In this document: piece by piece, positions 12,501-27,500 of the stretch
Position numbering within the stretch: the first letter of the stretch is position 1
Layout: the number at the start of each line of letters is the position of its first letter
From: Gavia stellata
Taxonomy: Eukaryota; Chordata; Aves; Gaviiformes; Gaviidae
Length of the DNA: 64,000 nt
Direction: 5' to 3'
NCBI RefSeq assembly: GCF_030936135.1
Contig: NC_082599.1
Coordinates: 5,876,847-5,940,846 of the forward strand
Position numbers and translations under genes: made by a program
The notes under the pieces: generated by a model
Told to the model about the DNA's origin: nothing
The model's input: only the letters and a program-made list of their open reading frames with translations
Databases searched by the model: none

Positions 12501-15500
12501 CATGCAGCACTAAGAACAACCACAGAGGATGAGACAAAAGGCCTCATCTAACTCCATAGCCTTTTTCCTGACAGTGACCAATAACAGATGTCCAGAGAAG
12601 ACCACAGGAGCAGGACAAATCTGTAAAGATACTTTCCCAGCCTCCCAAGAATCTGTGGCTTAAGCACTTCTTGAGGCAGGAATGTTATCCTGATATTCAA
12701 TAACCCTCAGTGGATTTCTTTTACATATATTTATCCAGTCACCTGTCCAGTCCATGCAAACTTAAAAGATCTGCAATGTCCTACATCAAGGAGTTCCTTA
12801 TTCTGGCATTGGCACTACTAATGGACAGTGAAAACACTCGTTGGGTTTGGCAGAGGGAAATACTCAGAGATTGTCTGTGTGTAAAGGGATGGAGCTAAAT
12901 GTGGAGATAAGGGAGGAGGACGGGACCAGGGACCAGGGTTTGTGTGTATGCGGGAACTGAGGCCGTGCAGTCATGGCCTCAGTGCATTTTCTTCTCCCTA
13001 GGCCACGCAGGAGGAGCTGGATGTGGAGGAAGGGCTGTGCCAGGTGTGTAGTCAGCACGGGGTGAAGATCCAGACATTCTGGGCATCCACGCTGTATCAT
13101 CGGGATGACCTTCCCTTCAGGCCTATTGCCAGGTGTGCTACTCCACGGTATCACTTACTCCTCCACTGTCCCATTTGTTTCTCACTCCAGTGAGCCGTTC
13201 AGGAGGGATCTTAGTCATCCGGTCCCACAGGGAAGGGACCCATTAGTCCATCTGCATTTATTGAGCAGCGCTGTCATGCTCATACACATCAAGGGGAAAG
13301 GGCACATTCATCTTTCTGTACTAGTAGGATATCCATAAAGCAGAGGAGTTTGTTTGACCATTTATTGAGGAACTGATTCCTCTTTGCCCTTCCACCAGCA
13401 CAGTTTGGATACTCAGTCTGCAGTGCCGAGTCCTTGTGACATTGGACTGGATTGCTCCGTTACTCCATCTGGCTAAATGCAGCTGCCTATGACAGTAGCC
13501 CTTTGCGTGTGGACTCTTCATAGCTGCCTCAGCTCCATCAACTACACCTCAAGTGACTATTAAGTGGTTCATGGTATCCTATAGAAAATGTATAAAATAG
13601 GGCAGAAGAGTCAGGCCATAAAAATGTCTGTTTCTCTCCATAGACTGAAAAGGCAGTGGGAGGTTGCAAATTTTTACATTGAAGTCAGTCTTGTGGGTAA
13701 TCAGAAGTTAGGGGAGATAAATCTGACCCTCATGGATTGCGCCATCAGGACACACCTTAAGTTGAAAAGGCACCATTTGCATCAGAAGCAGAAAGAAATT
13801 GGGTGAAGGACTGAACTTTCTATTGCTGCTAGCCCCAGGGGCCTCTGCTTCTTTTGTGCCAGGTGATATACAAACAGGCTTCACAAATATGAACTCAGCC
13901 CTCAGGAGAGTGCAGCCTAAAAAACTAACCCCTCCATCTGTGGAAGCTATGTGGTGCTGTGTGGAGTGGCCAGTGTAGCCATCCTATGGAGATGTGACTG
14001 CGCTGTAACCTGTGCAGGTTGCCCGATGTCTATACCCATTTCCGCAAAGCAGTGGAATCGGAGGCAACGGTCCGGCCAACCCTGTGCATGGCAGATCAGC
14101 TAAAGCCTCTGGCTCCAGGGGTGGAAGAAGGGTGTATCCCTACAATGGAGGATCTGGGACAGAAAGGTAAGAAAACTTAATTTGGAAGTTGCTCCCATGA
14201 AATCCTACTTAGAGATGTCTCTTACTGAGAATCAAAACATGGAGGCCTCCCGAAGGCAGTGGTTGCCCTTCAAATTGTAACTAAGCCTCTGTTCACTCAT
14301 ACAGCAAATAAAGGTAAATTCCCTGCGTGGAGGGAGCTGCCCTGCATCTGGGTAGAAAACATCCTTTTAGTAATTTTTAATATGTTTGATGTGGCCCTTG
14401 TTTTAAAGGAAGACCAAGGCAGAGTCTTTTATGTCCCCAAAGCAGATATCCCTACTTGCTGAACATCCCTAGATTTTAAGCTCTCTACCTTTGACATGAT
14501 TTCCAAGGGGGTAACAAGGTGATGGTGTTTTCTGTGGCAGATCCTGTGATGGATCCACGAACAGCATTCCCCTGCAGTGGAGGAGAGACCCAGGCTTTAA
14601 TGAGACTGCAGTATTATTTTTGGGACACGGTAACTCTTACATTTCCTTGTCTACATTCTCCCCCTTGTACATACAGCTGTGCAAGTGGGTGAGGCTGCAA
14701 TTTCACATCCTTATAATATTTCCTTAGCTCCTGTGTAACACTTTACAAAGGAGAAAATTAGCATTATTTCAGTTTTTCAGAGAGACAAATTAAATCAAAA
14801 AGAAATCATCCAGCAACTGGGAATATAAGCCAATACTTAAGACCTAGTGGCCATCCCTCTTAAGTATTTTTTTCCATCAACTTTTGGCAATTGGGACAAA
14901 TTTTTAGCTCCTTTACCTTGATTTGCCCTTTCTACTCTCCTGTCCCCCATCATCAGCAATGTAGTTCCTCCATTTTGGAGGAGTGATAAGTGGCCTGAAG
15001 GGCTACAATTGCAATTGGGGTAAGGAACAACTGACCCAAGCTGCTGCTCGCAGTTAAAAATAGTAGGAGGTTCCTAGTAGTCTGGTTTAAAAACTTGCAG
15101 CCAACAGTTACAGCTACTTCTTGCTCCCTCACTTTGGTGGAGTGAAGCTGCTGCTGACTGCATTTCATCTGTTCATCCTGACCATTTTTGAACCTTTCCC
15201 TGATCTTGTTTGAGAAACTGCCTTAAATTTGCCTGTGTGAATTTAGACGAAGACGCATGTGCTGATTTCCAACAGCATCAGACCCTTTGCAGCTTTATGG
15301 ATGAAGGGGGTAGCATCTCTCCAGCTGAGATGGGTTAAGAAGTGTGCTGTGCCCAGTGGCTCACAGGGACAGCCCCCAGGGGATGCTTTCTGCTGTGTTG
15401 CAGAAGTTCCTGCATTCGCTTGCTGTTGGGGAGCATTGTTGTGGTTTAACCCCACTAGGCAGCTCAGTCCCACGCAGTGGCTCCCTCACTCCCCTGCAGT

Positions 15501-18500
15501 GGGATGGGGGAGAGGATTGGAACAGTAAAAATGAGAAAACTCGTGGGTTGAGATAAGGGCAGTTTAATAGGTAAAGCAAAAGCTGTGTGCACAAGCAAAG
15601 CAAAATAAGGAATTAATTTACTACTTCCCATCAGTGGGCAGACATTTAGCCATTTCCAGGAAAGCCAGGCTCCATCATGCATAACAGTTACTTGGGAAGA
15701 CAAACACCATCACTCTGAACATCCCTGCTTCGTCCTTCTTCCCCAGCTTTTATTGCTGAGCGTGACATCATATGGTGTGGAATATCCCTTTGGTCAGTTG
15801 GGGTCAGCTGTCCCAGCTGTGTCCCCTCCCAGCTTCTTCTGCACCCCCCGCCTACTTGCTGGTGGGGCACTCTGAGGAGCAGAAAAGACCTTGAGGCTGT
15901 GTAAGCACTGCTTAGCAATAAGGAAAACATTAGTGTGTTATCAACACTGTTTTCATCACAAATCCAAAATGTAGCACCACACAAGCTACTATGAAGAAAA
16001 TTAGCTCTATCCTAGCCAAAATCCAGTACATGCATGCATAGCTTCTACTCTTGGTCAAGCATTAATACAATCAGTGCTGGAAAACCTGTGCCTTTTTTTT
16101 TTGTTTTGTTATGCAAATTTTGTCGTCCCCTGGTGAGCTAGAACAGCCCTTTAGCAGTTGTAACCTGTGCAGCGAAGGGGATCAAGGAGCGATCAGGCTT
16201 CCCTATATCCTCTGCATTGTCAATGGAGTGCCCAGAAAATGGAGGATCTGCACCCTGCTGTAAATGTGGGTGGCCCAGGAATAACAGTTATCAGGATTCC
16301 TGCAGCTGAGTGTTGGGTGCTGTCAGACACCGTGGTTCTCAAACCCAAACAAGCAGCCACATGAACAAGGGAACCAGCCGTCAGTCCCACTGGTGCTTGT
16401 AAGTAGATTATTGATCCAGAATCAGGCGGATATGGGCAGGGAGCAGCACAGCCAGGTTCAGGGTGCTTTTAGAAAGAAATGTGCTAGAGGCTGAAGCGGA
16501 GAGTGTGGTGTGCCTTGTGACACGCATCCCAGGGCTATAATGAAAACTGCTGGTCTGATTAATTCCTGTGCACTGGAGGCAGTAATTTGGCAGCTCTGTA
16601 ATCCTTGCAGGCAGCCATGAGAGGGAGCCCAGCCCTGCTAGAGTGCCCTGGCTCCAGTATGGAAGAAAATACATTTAGCAGGTTGCACGCAAAGTATTAA
16701 AAACTTTTGTTCTTTTGCTTACACAGAACCTGGTTGCATCTTACAAGGAGACTCGGAATGGCCTGGTGGGAATGGATTACTCAACTAAATTTGCACCATG
16801 GTAAAGATTTTTGTTGTGAGACTGGAAGCTCCTGCCCTGCTCCCATCCCAAACTATGTTACCTGTCTGCTGAGTGCTCAGTGGGTGTGTGTAGGGGTCTA
16901 GGTGTGATTCCCTTGCCCTTTTTGTTGGGGTAGAGCAGCCTCAGAGCTGCTCTTTATTGTGCTTCCAGGCAGTGGTTCCCTGGGAACATTCCTGCAATTA
17001 GGAATTGCTGAAGTGTAGCAGTACTGAGCCAAGAGCCCAGTGTGCTGGGAGTAGCGATGTGGACAGGGCACTGGAGAAACACCCAACTTGTCTTTGGCTT
17101 TGTGCTGTTTTGTGTGTCTGGGCTGGTTGAGAGCAGCCGGGGAAGAAGCATAGCTTCAGCGTGTGGATGGGGCTGTAGCAGAACTCAGTCCAGTCCTGGT
17201 TTGCTGAATAGTGCAGGGCAAGTCACCTCACCTCGCTGCCGTTCTGTTTTTCTGTGGGATGAGAGACGCTTCTGATTATTCCTATTGCAAAAGCATCTCG
17301 TTTGGGTAAATATGATGATTTCCAATTAGGGGTTTTAGTCTCTGGTGCTGGAAGGGGCAGAGTTAATTCCGGACTGAAACTGCAGCAGCAGAACTCAGTT
17401 CAGCCTAATGCTGAGAGCATCTGGAGCATTTTCCCGATAGAATTGCAATACGAAACAATTTTTTGAGGCTGTTAGTGGTCAGGTTTTCTTTTCAGCCAGC
17501 CTTGTGCTTCAGTGTTTGCAGTGGATGGCTCCACCTGGTGGCACTTTGGGATCCCAGGACCCCTGGCACTGCAGAAGTTCTTTATCTGTGGTGACCACTC
17601 GAGTTTTTCCAAGCTGGCCATTTGCCCCGAGCAGACAGTCCTGATCTGCCTGCCCCAAAGTGTTCCTCTGTCAGATAATAAAAATCAGACCGGTTCAAAT
17701 TGCAGCCACCTTGTACTGGCCATTTCTAAGTGTTAGAGCTGGTCAATTAAGGAAAAACTCTCCAGGCCCTTTCTTCCTGTTTTCCAAAATTCATCAGAAC
17801 ATCACATGTTTCCACGAACCGTAGTGGGATATTGCAGTAAAATACATTTCTAGGAAAATCAAGGTAAAAGTTGTTTCTTATCACCCTTTGCCATGGGGTT
17901 GGAGTCTACAAGCTCTTTCCTGTCTTACACAGCAGTGACTTGGAACAAATGGACAGAGCCCAGTGGGTTGAAATGCCAGAGCTGGGTTTGATTCCCTAGT
18001 TTTCCAACCCTGCCTGAGATTTTCAGCAACTCACTTGCCTTCTGTGGTTGCACAAATGAGACAGTAAGGGTCTGCAGGAATAGGAGCCCTGGGCACATGA
18101 TAAATAGCTGTGTAGTAAAAGGAGGGCTGGTGAACAGCTAAGGTGGATGATGTAGAGGTTGATATTTGAGAATCATTTCTGGGTTTGTCGTTGGTGCGCT
18201 AAGTCACCAGCTGATCAAGTCGTTTAGGCAAAACTTGTCAAACTTCTGTAAAATAATTTATCTCAGTGGTTTGGAGATTCCTGTAACAGTGATATGCTGG
18301 TAAGGGGGAGGATTTTGATTCTCAGATTGCAGAGTTGCAAAAAAGTCATACAACTTGACTTTGGGAAGCTGTTTGGGAAGTCAGTGGCAGAACTGCAAAC
18401 TCAGTAAAGTTTTTCAGACAACAACTCTGAACACAAAACTGCCCCTCCACTCCCTCTACACACACATCAAGCTGTCAGTCCTGCACTGCATTCAAGACAT

Positions 18501-21500
18501 CTTTCTTCTGCTTTCAGGCTGGCGCTGGGCTGCATTTCACCTCGATACATCTATGAGCAGATCCAGAAGTATGAAAAAGAGAGAACGGCAAATCAGAGCA
18601 CATACTGGTATGTCCCTGCATGACCACTGTGGCTTGTTTTCTCTGAAAAGGAAACCGGCATCTCACACACAGGAGGGAGTGATTTGGTAACTTTCTTCTT
18701 AATTAATGTTTGTTTTTCTTGTGCCTGCTCTCTGGTTCCTCTGGGTTGTATTGCAGTTCCATTTCAGTATGGATTTATTAGTCTGCCTTTGACATCCAGA
18801 GGCTTTAGGCACTTTCTAAGTAAAGATTATTAATGCTAGTTGTCATTATTATTGCTGGGAAATTGTGGTTCATTATTTTTAAAAATTATCTCTATAAATC
18901 ATCACCATCCGTCTCTGTATTGTTATTACAGACTAGATGAGAAGGAAGAAGAATGATTTACAAATAAAAGCCAAAGGATTTCTCATGCCAAGGATATGAG
19001 AAGCACCCAAAAGGCTCAGTGACTGTGTGACTTGTACAAATCACATGGTGTCAGAAGGACCTCTGGCCACAGTCTAGCAAATGGCCCCGTGCTGGCTTGG
19101 CTGCTTGACCATGACCACAACACCGTAGCAAAGGGGAAGAGGGGACTGAGAAGTGGGCTTAATGCATCCCGCCTTGTCACCCGTGCTCTTCCTCACCCTA
19201 CTGCTGGCTGCTTGCTCATGCACTCTAATCTGGCCAGACACTGTGAATTAGAGCCTGGTAGCAAGCTCTTATGGAGAAGCAGGTTCATGTTAGAGCCTGG
19301 CCTAACACTAGACCTGGATGGGAAAAAAACCCAAACTGAAAAGTCTGTGCAAACTGTAGAAGTATGTTCTTGTATGGGTTTGTTACATTTGAAACATGTC
19401 AAACAGTACAGTGGTTGGTGAAGAACAGGCAGAGCGTTGCCAACGATTTCGGCCAAAATACTCAATTTCATTAAAATTCAAATGACAGATAAAATATCGA
19501 CCTTTTGCCTGTTGAAGTGTATGCTTTTTTTTTCCTTTAAAGTCAAGTAAGAGAGGAAAGATTTCAAGAAATGAACATACTCATGTTTTACCGTCTAATA
19601 GCCAGCCAGCCTGCCTGCAGCCAGGGTGCCGTGGCGATCTGAGCATTTTAAAGTGATAAATAATTATAAAAAAGAAGCTGTCAATCTCCCAGGCACTGCA
19701 GTCAGTTGTACAGTGAAGTACAGGTCATGGTGGCTGCATATGAACCTCAGTATCATGACACTACTTTTGAGCATTTGGACAGTGTCCTGTTTTGTAATCA
19801 GATTTTCCAGAAAGATCTTGTAAGCCTAAACATCAGCTGAACAGAATATTTCCAATATGCCAGAGAGCTGAAGCAGGTCTCAGAGGCTGAGGTGCCATCA
19901 TTTCATACGAAGCAATTTTTGTATAAAACTGTCTATTTTCTGCGAGCGTAGCACCTGATCTCATGAGCTAGACCACGGTAAACCCAGTTTTGAAAGGTGC
20001 CATTAAGTCTCTTACAAAGGTTATTGCTTAAATTAACGCAAAGCTCTTAGGAATGTGCTGACATGCTTGCTCATGCGGAAGCATGAAGCTGAATCAGGTC
20101 CTCGCCCTGCTCTTTGGAGAATTATATCGAGTAGGGACGAATGAGAAACAGGTTTCCTGAAATTCTGCTTCTGCTCTAGAGTTAAGGAAAGCTTCCCAAG
20201 TGATTCACGTGAAGTTTGCTTTCACTGTAGTCATCCAGGTGCAAGCTAGATAAGTAGGCTTGGGGCAAGAACTGGTTTGGGAAGGTATGTGAAATTGCTC
20301 ATTGTGAATAAACCTCATGGTGTTAATGATGGGTGCTATGGAAGCAAAATTCTAATTCAGTAATTTTATCTGACCCACAGATGTGGCTTTGTGTTTTAGG
20401 GTCCTGTTTGAACTGCTGTGGCGGGATTACTTTCGATTTGTGGCCTTGAAGTATGGCAAAAGGATTTTCTCATTAAGAGGTGTGTATGGATCACCATATT
20501 GGAGAGGAAAGGTACAGTCTTAAAACAGGGAAAGGAAGAGAAGAGGCTGTCGGCATTGTGCTGTACAAACGTTCTCATAGCGCTTGTGTCGTCACCCTGG
20601 GATGTTGCTGGGGACTTACTTACTGGTAGCACAGAAGTGCCTCAACACCATGCTGCTGCACACTGTGTAGACACTGAGATTTTTGCCCCAAATCTGATTA
20701 GATACGGGGAGTAGTATTAACACATGCCAGTGGGAAACTGCAGCACAATAAGAATAAAGATGCTGTTTCCAGAGACACTCCACCTTTGGAGACAATCCAG
20801 GCTTAGAGCTTGCCTGAGTTCACCAGAGCATGCTGGGTCGATTCCTGCTTTGTCCCAGAGTGTGAATAGCGAGACACCAGATATTCTTTCTGCCTTGCAC
20901 TACATAGGAATCAGAGTGAGATTCAGCTCCAGGCCCAGTCACTTACGTGCAGGTGTCTGCACATGAAACAGGGGTCTGAAGTCTCAGTGCAACAACAAAT
21001 ACTTAGTCCATATAGTCAGGAAACCCTATGGCTGATGCCTGTGTTGGGTGAGCTGTTCTCTATGTGATGTAGCTGCCCACACCTAAATGTAGAGCAGTGT
21101 TTTAGGTGCCCTAGGGCAGTCTGCCTGGCATCCAGCTGTGGCTACAGAGGAGCACCTCTCCCTCAGGGCCTGTGTCACATCTGCTAGGCCTATGTGGCTG
21201 TTTCGAATGCCCTACAGCATCTCAAATGGCACTGGATGCCAGTGGTGGGCCTAACCTTAAATGTCTCGAGCTAGAGCTTAGTCGTCCCTGCTGCCTCCAT
21301 TCCACTGTACAGAGGACTGTAATTGCCACTGGACCCCTGCAAACATAAAGTCATCTCTCTCATTTGTTCCTACCCCACTGCAGGAGCAAAGTGTTACCGG
21401 GGACTTCTGCCAGGTAATTCTGGGTTTAGTATCTGCTACAGAAATGGATTTCACATAAACATTGTCCTGGAGTAAAATTGAATAAGAAAATACTAGCTTG

Positions 21501-24500
21501 GGCCAGAGCACATCTCCGGCCACTTGTGAGGGCTGAGTCATTTTTCATTTAAAAAAAAAAAAAGCAAACCCCAACAAAGCAAATAATCAAAATCTGTTAG
21601 GGCTTGAGCATCCTCCCGGTGCACGAGACACCCCTTTGCAACACTTGAAAGAAGGAGTGGATCATGTCTAAAACTTTGCAGAAGGAATGTGGCTTGTTTG
21701 TAATACCACTGAGAGGGCTAGCTTCATCCTAACGTCTTGTGTCAATCAAGGTGCCTCTGTCTGTCATTTTTTTATTAATAACTGCCTGCATCAGCATTTG
21801 TCTTTATTAGCAGTTCATTTTTTTCCTCAATAGGGCTTCAAAGTAAAGAGGTCCCCTGGAAAAAGGACCTTCAGCTCTTTGACTGTTGGAAAGGTCAGTA
21901 GAAACCACAGGTTTGGCTAAGCGTGCTTTTGGTTTCCGCATGTCTGCATGCTAACATGTGCCCTAACGCTAACTCAGATTTATGTAGGGGAATGGGCAGT
22001 ATGATCAGGCCCTGTCACTTAAACTGTTACCGCCAAACAGGAATCCAACCCCTTGGTTTGGTGTGAGTGCAGGATACTTGGCTTCCCTTCCGAGACGGAG
22101 CACCACAGTGGAGCAGGCCCACAGGGTATCATGAATGGCCAAGCTGGTACACGCTTTGCGAGATGCACTGCAGTTAGATTTTCCTGCCCGGGTGGAAGTA
22201 TTTACAACCTGTTGGTCTCTTCTGTTTAGTTACACAGAGGCTGGCTACCCCTTCTTATCAATGCTAGATTGCCATGCTTGCTACATTTTGTTCTTCTGAT
22301 TGATTTTGTTTAGAAGGTTAAAACAGTGTTAGAATAAATCACATCTTCCGTTATGCCACAGCCTTTTAATATTCTTGCTTTTCTTTCGCTTTTATAACTT
22401 CATTGTCACATGAATAGCAAGCATAATATCTCAAATTAAAACTTGGAGGGACTAAAAGATTAAAGTATCAGAATCAGTGAAATACATGCCCATATATCTT
22501 TCTTCACATTAATGCCATATGTGTCCATTTGCACATAGGTACAGTAAGTCTTTCCTTAACAATAGACAAAGCGCTCTACTTTTCAGGTGCTAACCCTTGG
22601 GGATTTGACCAATACATCCCTCTCTGCTATTAGTCACCCGTCAAGAATTTTTCTGTCCTTGGCACATCTCACTATTGTGTGTATATTTATTTTGCTCTGC
22701 AAAATTCCCTGCAATCCACCTAATTCATTGTTCTTCCAGTTTGAGATTTTTCTGTTCCTTGTTTTTTTCTTGCCAAAAATTCTCCTCATTTTAATTTTCA
22801 GTATAATTTCCCATTTAATTTCCAGCAGATCGTAGTGGCTACATGCCAGTTAAACCTCACTGAAATCTCTCCCTGCTGCTGTACACTGGCATTGTCTTAC
22901 CTGCTTAGATGGCTGTGAATGCATGACCACAGGTTGGTTTATGAGTGCCCAAAAATGTCATCATATCCCAGTGCTGGCTTTTATCTCTGCAGAGGGCAAA
23001 ACAGGCGTTCCTTTTGTTGATGCCAACATGCGAGAGCTGGCTGCGACGGGCTTCATGTCTAACAGAGGACGGCAGAACGTCGCCAGCTTTCTCACCAAGG
23101 ACCTGGGTCTGGACTGGAGGATGGGGGCAGAATGGTTCGAATACCTGCTGGTAAGACTGAACCCTTTGTGTATCTGGAGTTATTTGTGCGCCCTGCCCTG
23201 ACTGACAGACAGGAGGACAGCTCTGCCTAATAAGGAAGGATACAGAAGATGATCAGTAATTTTCAGGCTGATATAAATGCATGTATATACTGCTTGCATG
23301 GTATGTGCCTCCCAAAGCTCACGTAAGAAAAGGGAATCCATCAACCTGTAGCTAGGAAGTTTGCAGTGATAGTTTTGATCCTCCATGTAGGGTTTTAGCC
23401 AGAGATCTGTCACACTTGAGAAAACTTTCAAGCATAAATTATGTTAACAGTGCACTGATTTGCTCACCCCAGAGGCTGGGGAGGAGGACAGCCCAGAAAT
23501 AGAACATAAAAAGAGATGTGTTCTGGCCACTGAAGCCGGTGTTGGCACAGCATCTTTGCATTGATCGCTCTGGACAGGAAAGTCATCTAGTCAAGAACAG
23601 GCGAGCGTGGACAATAGCTGGATCAGCTTCCAGAGAGCTCCACCCCGGCTGGAGGCATCCTTCATGCTGGTGAGTCACAGGTCTCCCTGCCAACTGGAGC
23701 ACCAATTCATTTCTCATATGCCAATCAGCAGTCGTGCAAGCTCAGTTAAATAGCTGGGTTGTTTCTCTGTCCTGAGTCCCCATAGATTCTTTCTAGGAAG
23801 GTCTGAACAGGCTGTCAGTCCCCAGTTCAGAGGCACAGAGCCTCTGTGTCTCTTTGCTTGGTTGCCATTATCTCTGGTGATGCTGATGGAGAGACCATCA
23901 GTAGCATCAAGCTGAGCGGTGAAAACTGAGGCTGAGGAGGTGGTAATCTGCATTTGTTCTTCACCAGACGGAACGGTACAGATTGAAAGACTAATATCAG
24001 CCTCACATTAAAGATCTTGTCTGTAGGATACAAGAGGCTATTGGTAATCAGGAAACTCTACTCAGTAGGATGGCTGGAAGTACAGAGAAAGCCCAGTCAC
24101 TTCGCCATTATCTGCAATTAAAAGAGCCTTTTTTGTGAATGTAATTTTTTTTTGAGCTTCCTTGGAGCTGAGCTCTGACATGGCTTTGGCTGCAGAGAGC
24201 TACAGGAAGAGCTGGGTGCTTTTCCCATTGCTGTGTCTCACCCCAGTGCTGTGAGCCGTGGTGGGCTTGCAGAGTAACACGGTGCAGGACTTCTGCAGGA
24301 TCCTCCAGAAAGTGGTGTTGGTAGCTCCATGCAGCGATGGTTTTCCAGATAAGAGCGCGAGCCCCCAGCATGTGGCACCAAAGAACTTGTATTGGAAAAG
24401 TGGTGGGCTTATCCTTCATATCCTGGCTGGAATTTGGGATGGAAAAATCTTACCTTGAGTGCATTTCTTTTGCAGTTTCAGTGGGTTGTATAAGATAGCT

Positions 24501-27500
24501 GATACCCTGTGTGTCCTAAGCTTCATAGCAGTGACTTGCCAAGCAGGGGTTGCACTTCAGTATGGATGATCTAATTCCTGTAGCCTGCGTGCATTATATA
24601 TGACACACAGTGGCCCTACAAAAGAATGGTACAGCACACACAAACACACAAACACATCTGTGTGTGCCTGTCCTGCAGAGTGAGCCACTAGGACAGTTTT
24701 GAATGTTTTGTAGTGTCTGGCTTTTGATGGCATCTATCAGCTATGGCTTTCAGAGCAGTTAACAAAGGTGACATCATTTCAGAGAGAGCAGCTTGCTTCA
24801 TGTACAGGCAAGCCTCGTACTCAAAGTCACCAGCTGATTAAGAGTTGGGAATCAGGAACTGAGGCTTTGCCTTCTTCAGATAGGAGCTTGGTTCACTTTG
24901 CAGTCAGACTCAGAGGGCCACGGAAGATTCCAGGTCCTATTCCCCAAGTGAGGAAGACCTGGAAGGTCTCCCACTAGAAAGATGCTCCCTGGGTTACTTA
25001 CCTTTATTGATGTGGGCGTGAATGTTACCAGCCGTGCTGGAAGCATGATTTAGCACTCTGCACTAGCCCTTTCATCTTGGGAAGCCCCAGATGCTTGACT
25101 GCCACTGTAGGCTGGTGTGGCACAGGCTGATCCTTGTGTCCGTCTGTCCCTTCCTTGCAGCTTGTGTCACACTAATATATTGCTAGACAGCTCTGTTACT
25201 TTAAACTGGTGGCATCCCCAGAGTAACATACAGGAGACATCAGTTTGACGGGGGAGATACAGCTATAGAATGGTAGAGGCCAGTACAGAACTGAAACTGG
25301 TCTCACTTGCCTCTAAAAAGAGAAAGCAGTGCATATTTCATCTCTGATACTTCCAGCAAAGGCCCACCGAGTGTTTGTGCGTGCCTGTGAAAAAGAGAGT
25401 GTTTGTCATCCACACCAGACAGGCAAGGAGACTAAGGCAAGCTCTCTGCAACCCGCTGAAGCCAGGGGAAAGGCCAGAGACCTCTGGTGTCCTGAACAGA
25501 GAATATCTCAGCTATGATTTCATTCCTAGGGTCAGGCCCCAAGGAAAGGGAGAGAAACAAACAGAGAGAATGCCAGGAAGGGGCAAGGCTGAGGGGGAAA
25601 TGAGCCTGCCTCCTCCAGTCCCCCCTGGATTTGCCCTCACCTCCCACACACGCTTTCCTGCACGTTAATCGCACAATCTGGCCTCCGATGGCATCTTTCT
25701 TCCCTTCCTTATCTCACCGACTGGAGGAAGTGCTGCTGGGAAGGGGAAGCCTGGTGCATAGTGAGCATAGCTGGCTATTGATCACCCTGACCCCAGCTCT
25801 CAGCCGGCTTTGCAGGGAAAGGGGAAGGGAACTTGGCACAGCCCATTCCCCTGTGCCTTCTGCCATCTGGGTGCGTTGAGCTCCCCACTTTAAGGAGTGG
25901 CTGATATTTTGGAAACATCACTGTGTGGACTGGTTGTCGCTGCGGCTGCAGTAGAGGGAGAACAGCACTGAGCACTGAACCTGCGTAGTGACATGTCTTT
26001 GCAAACTCACTCTGCCACAGCTGCCAACCCTACGCTTTCGCAATGCAGACACCCCTCCTAGGAATGCTCAGAGATCCCACGCCCTATTTGCTATCACTGC
26101 CACTCCTCTCCCAAACTGGATTTGAATTGTCCTAAAACTGGAAATCTTCTCATGTTGGATTTAAGCCACCCTGCCCAGCTGAAGAGCACTCAGACTGGAC
26201 CATGTTCTGCTCTCATTTGTGCCTGTTTCAGGAGCCTTGCTCCATTTTACATAAGCACCCTTGAGAGCTTTTTATTTGTTTAGGTGTAGAATAACTTGAC
26301 GATATGCAGCGTACTGAGTACGTCATGAAGGCTCTAGTGTTTCCGGTAGTAAAGCACCTCTCTGCCAAGTCCCTGCGAGTTGAGGCTTATCGCCTGATGA
26401 AGGTCAAGTATGGCAGGGAAAAAACTGCAGTGTTTGTATCGATTGCATCTTCATACACTCTGTGTGGTCACTCCATACAGTCTGAGTTAGACTTTTCTCC
26501 AATCTGCCTAATAGGATCTTCAGAGATGATTTTGTTAGCCTGTGGTCTCTGGGTAACCAGTCAGGAAGAATTTTCTCTCGTATTTGAAATGTACTGGGCT
26601 ACTGTTTCTTGGAATGTGAGCACTCAAAAGCTAGGGCTAGTTGTCATGAAGTCTGCCAGTTGAAGGCAGAAAGAGAGGATTTTTTTTAAAAAAAAGGAAA
26701 CTGAGAAAGAGAGGGACTTTGGTTGGACTTTTACCTATCTCATTGACTAAAGGACCATGAAGTGAAGTAGCCTGGGAAGCTGATCCCAGCGGTACAAAAC
26801 AGCCATGCAGCATGGTCCTCTTCTGAGCCAGGTGGCTGTACCTACGTGGGAGAGCTCTGACTACCCCAGCGTGGCCAGGCTGATTCCCGTGCAAGGAATT
26901 CTCCCCTTGAGATAAGGGGTGGATGGCGAGAGAAGATTCACCAAGGGCCAGTCCAGCTCTTCTTACTGTTTTCTTCCTCTGTTTTCAAGGTGGATTACGA
27001 TGTTTGTAGCAATTATGGCAACTGGTTATACAGCGCTGGTATTGGCAACGACCCACGGGACAACAGGAAGTTTAACATGATTAAACAAGGCCTGGATTAC
27101 GATGGCAATGTAAGTCTTGTTTGGCTGTCTTACAATGAAGAGCGCAGCAAAGCATATGTGATAGTTTCAGGGAACAGATGAGATCAATCTGCTCTGTGGA
27201 TACTGCTGCAAAAACAGTTCTGTGGTCTCCTTGCTAACAGTCAGGCAGGTTCCTCATTGTTGTACAGGAAGATCTGACGTTTATAATCTGCTACTGTCCC
27301 CAAAGAGGCTGGTGCTCTGTACGCGCTCCCTGCCCTGCCGTTGGTCTGTGTGTTTAGTGTTTCACCACCATTTCTTCCGGGTAACAGCCACATCCCATCC
27401 ATATCTCGCACAGCCATTTCCTTGGGCACAGAGCAGCTTCTTGGAGAACTCAGAAGTGATAGGAGAGATGGAGCTGCTCACACAGGACCTCAGGATGTCC

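Noticed and set aside
17985-18010. tRNA-like B-box GGTTTGATTCCC
   Set aside because: No A-box or cloverleaf is present at the right distance. It fits a tRNA-derived SINE fragment better.
19032-19421. 129-codon plus-strand frame in CRY-DASH intron 8
   Set aside because: No homology recognised, no exon signals, and shadowed by a minus frame. Consistent with chance.
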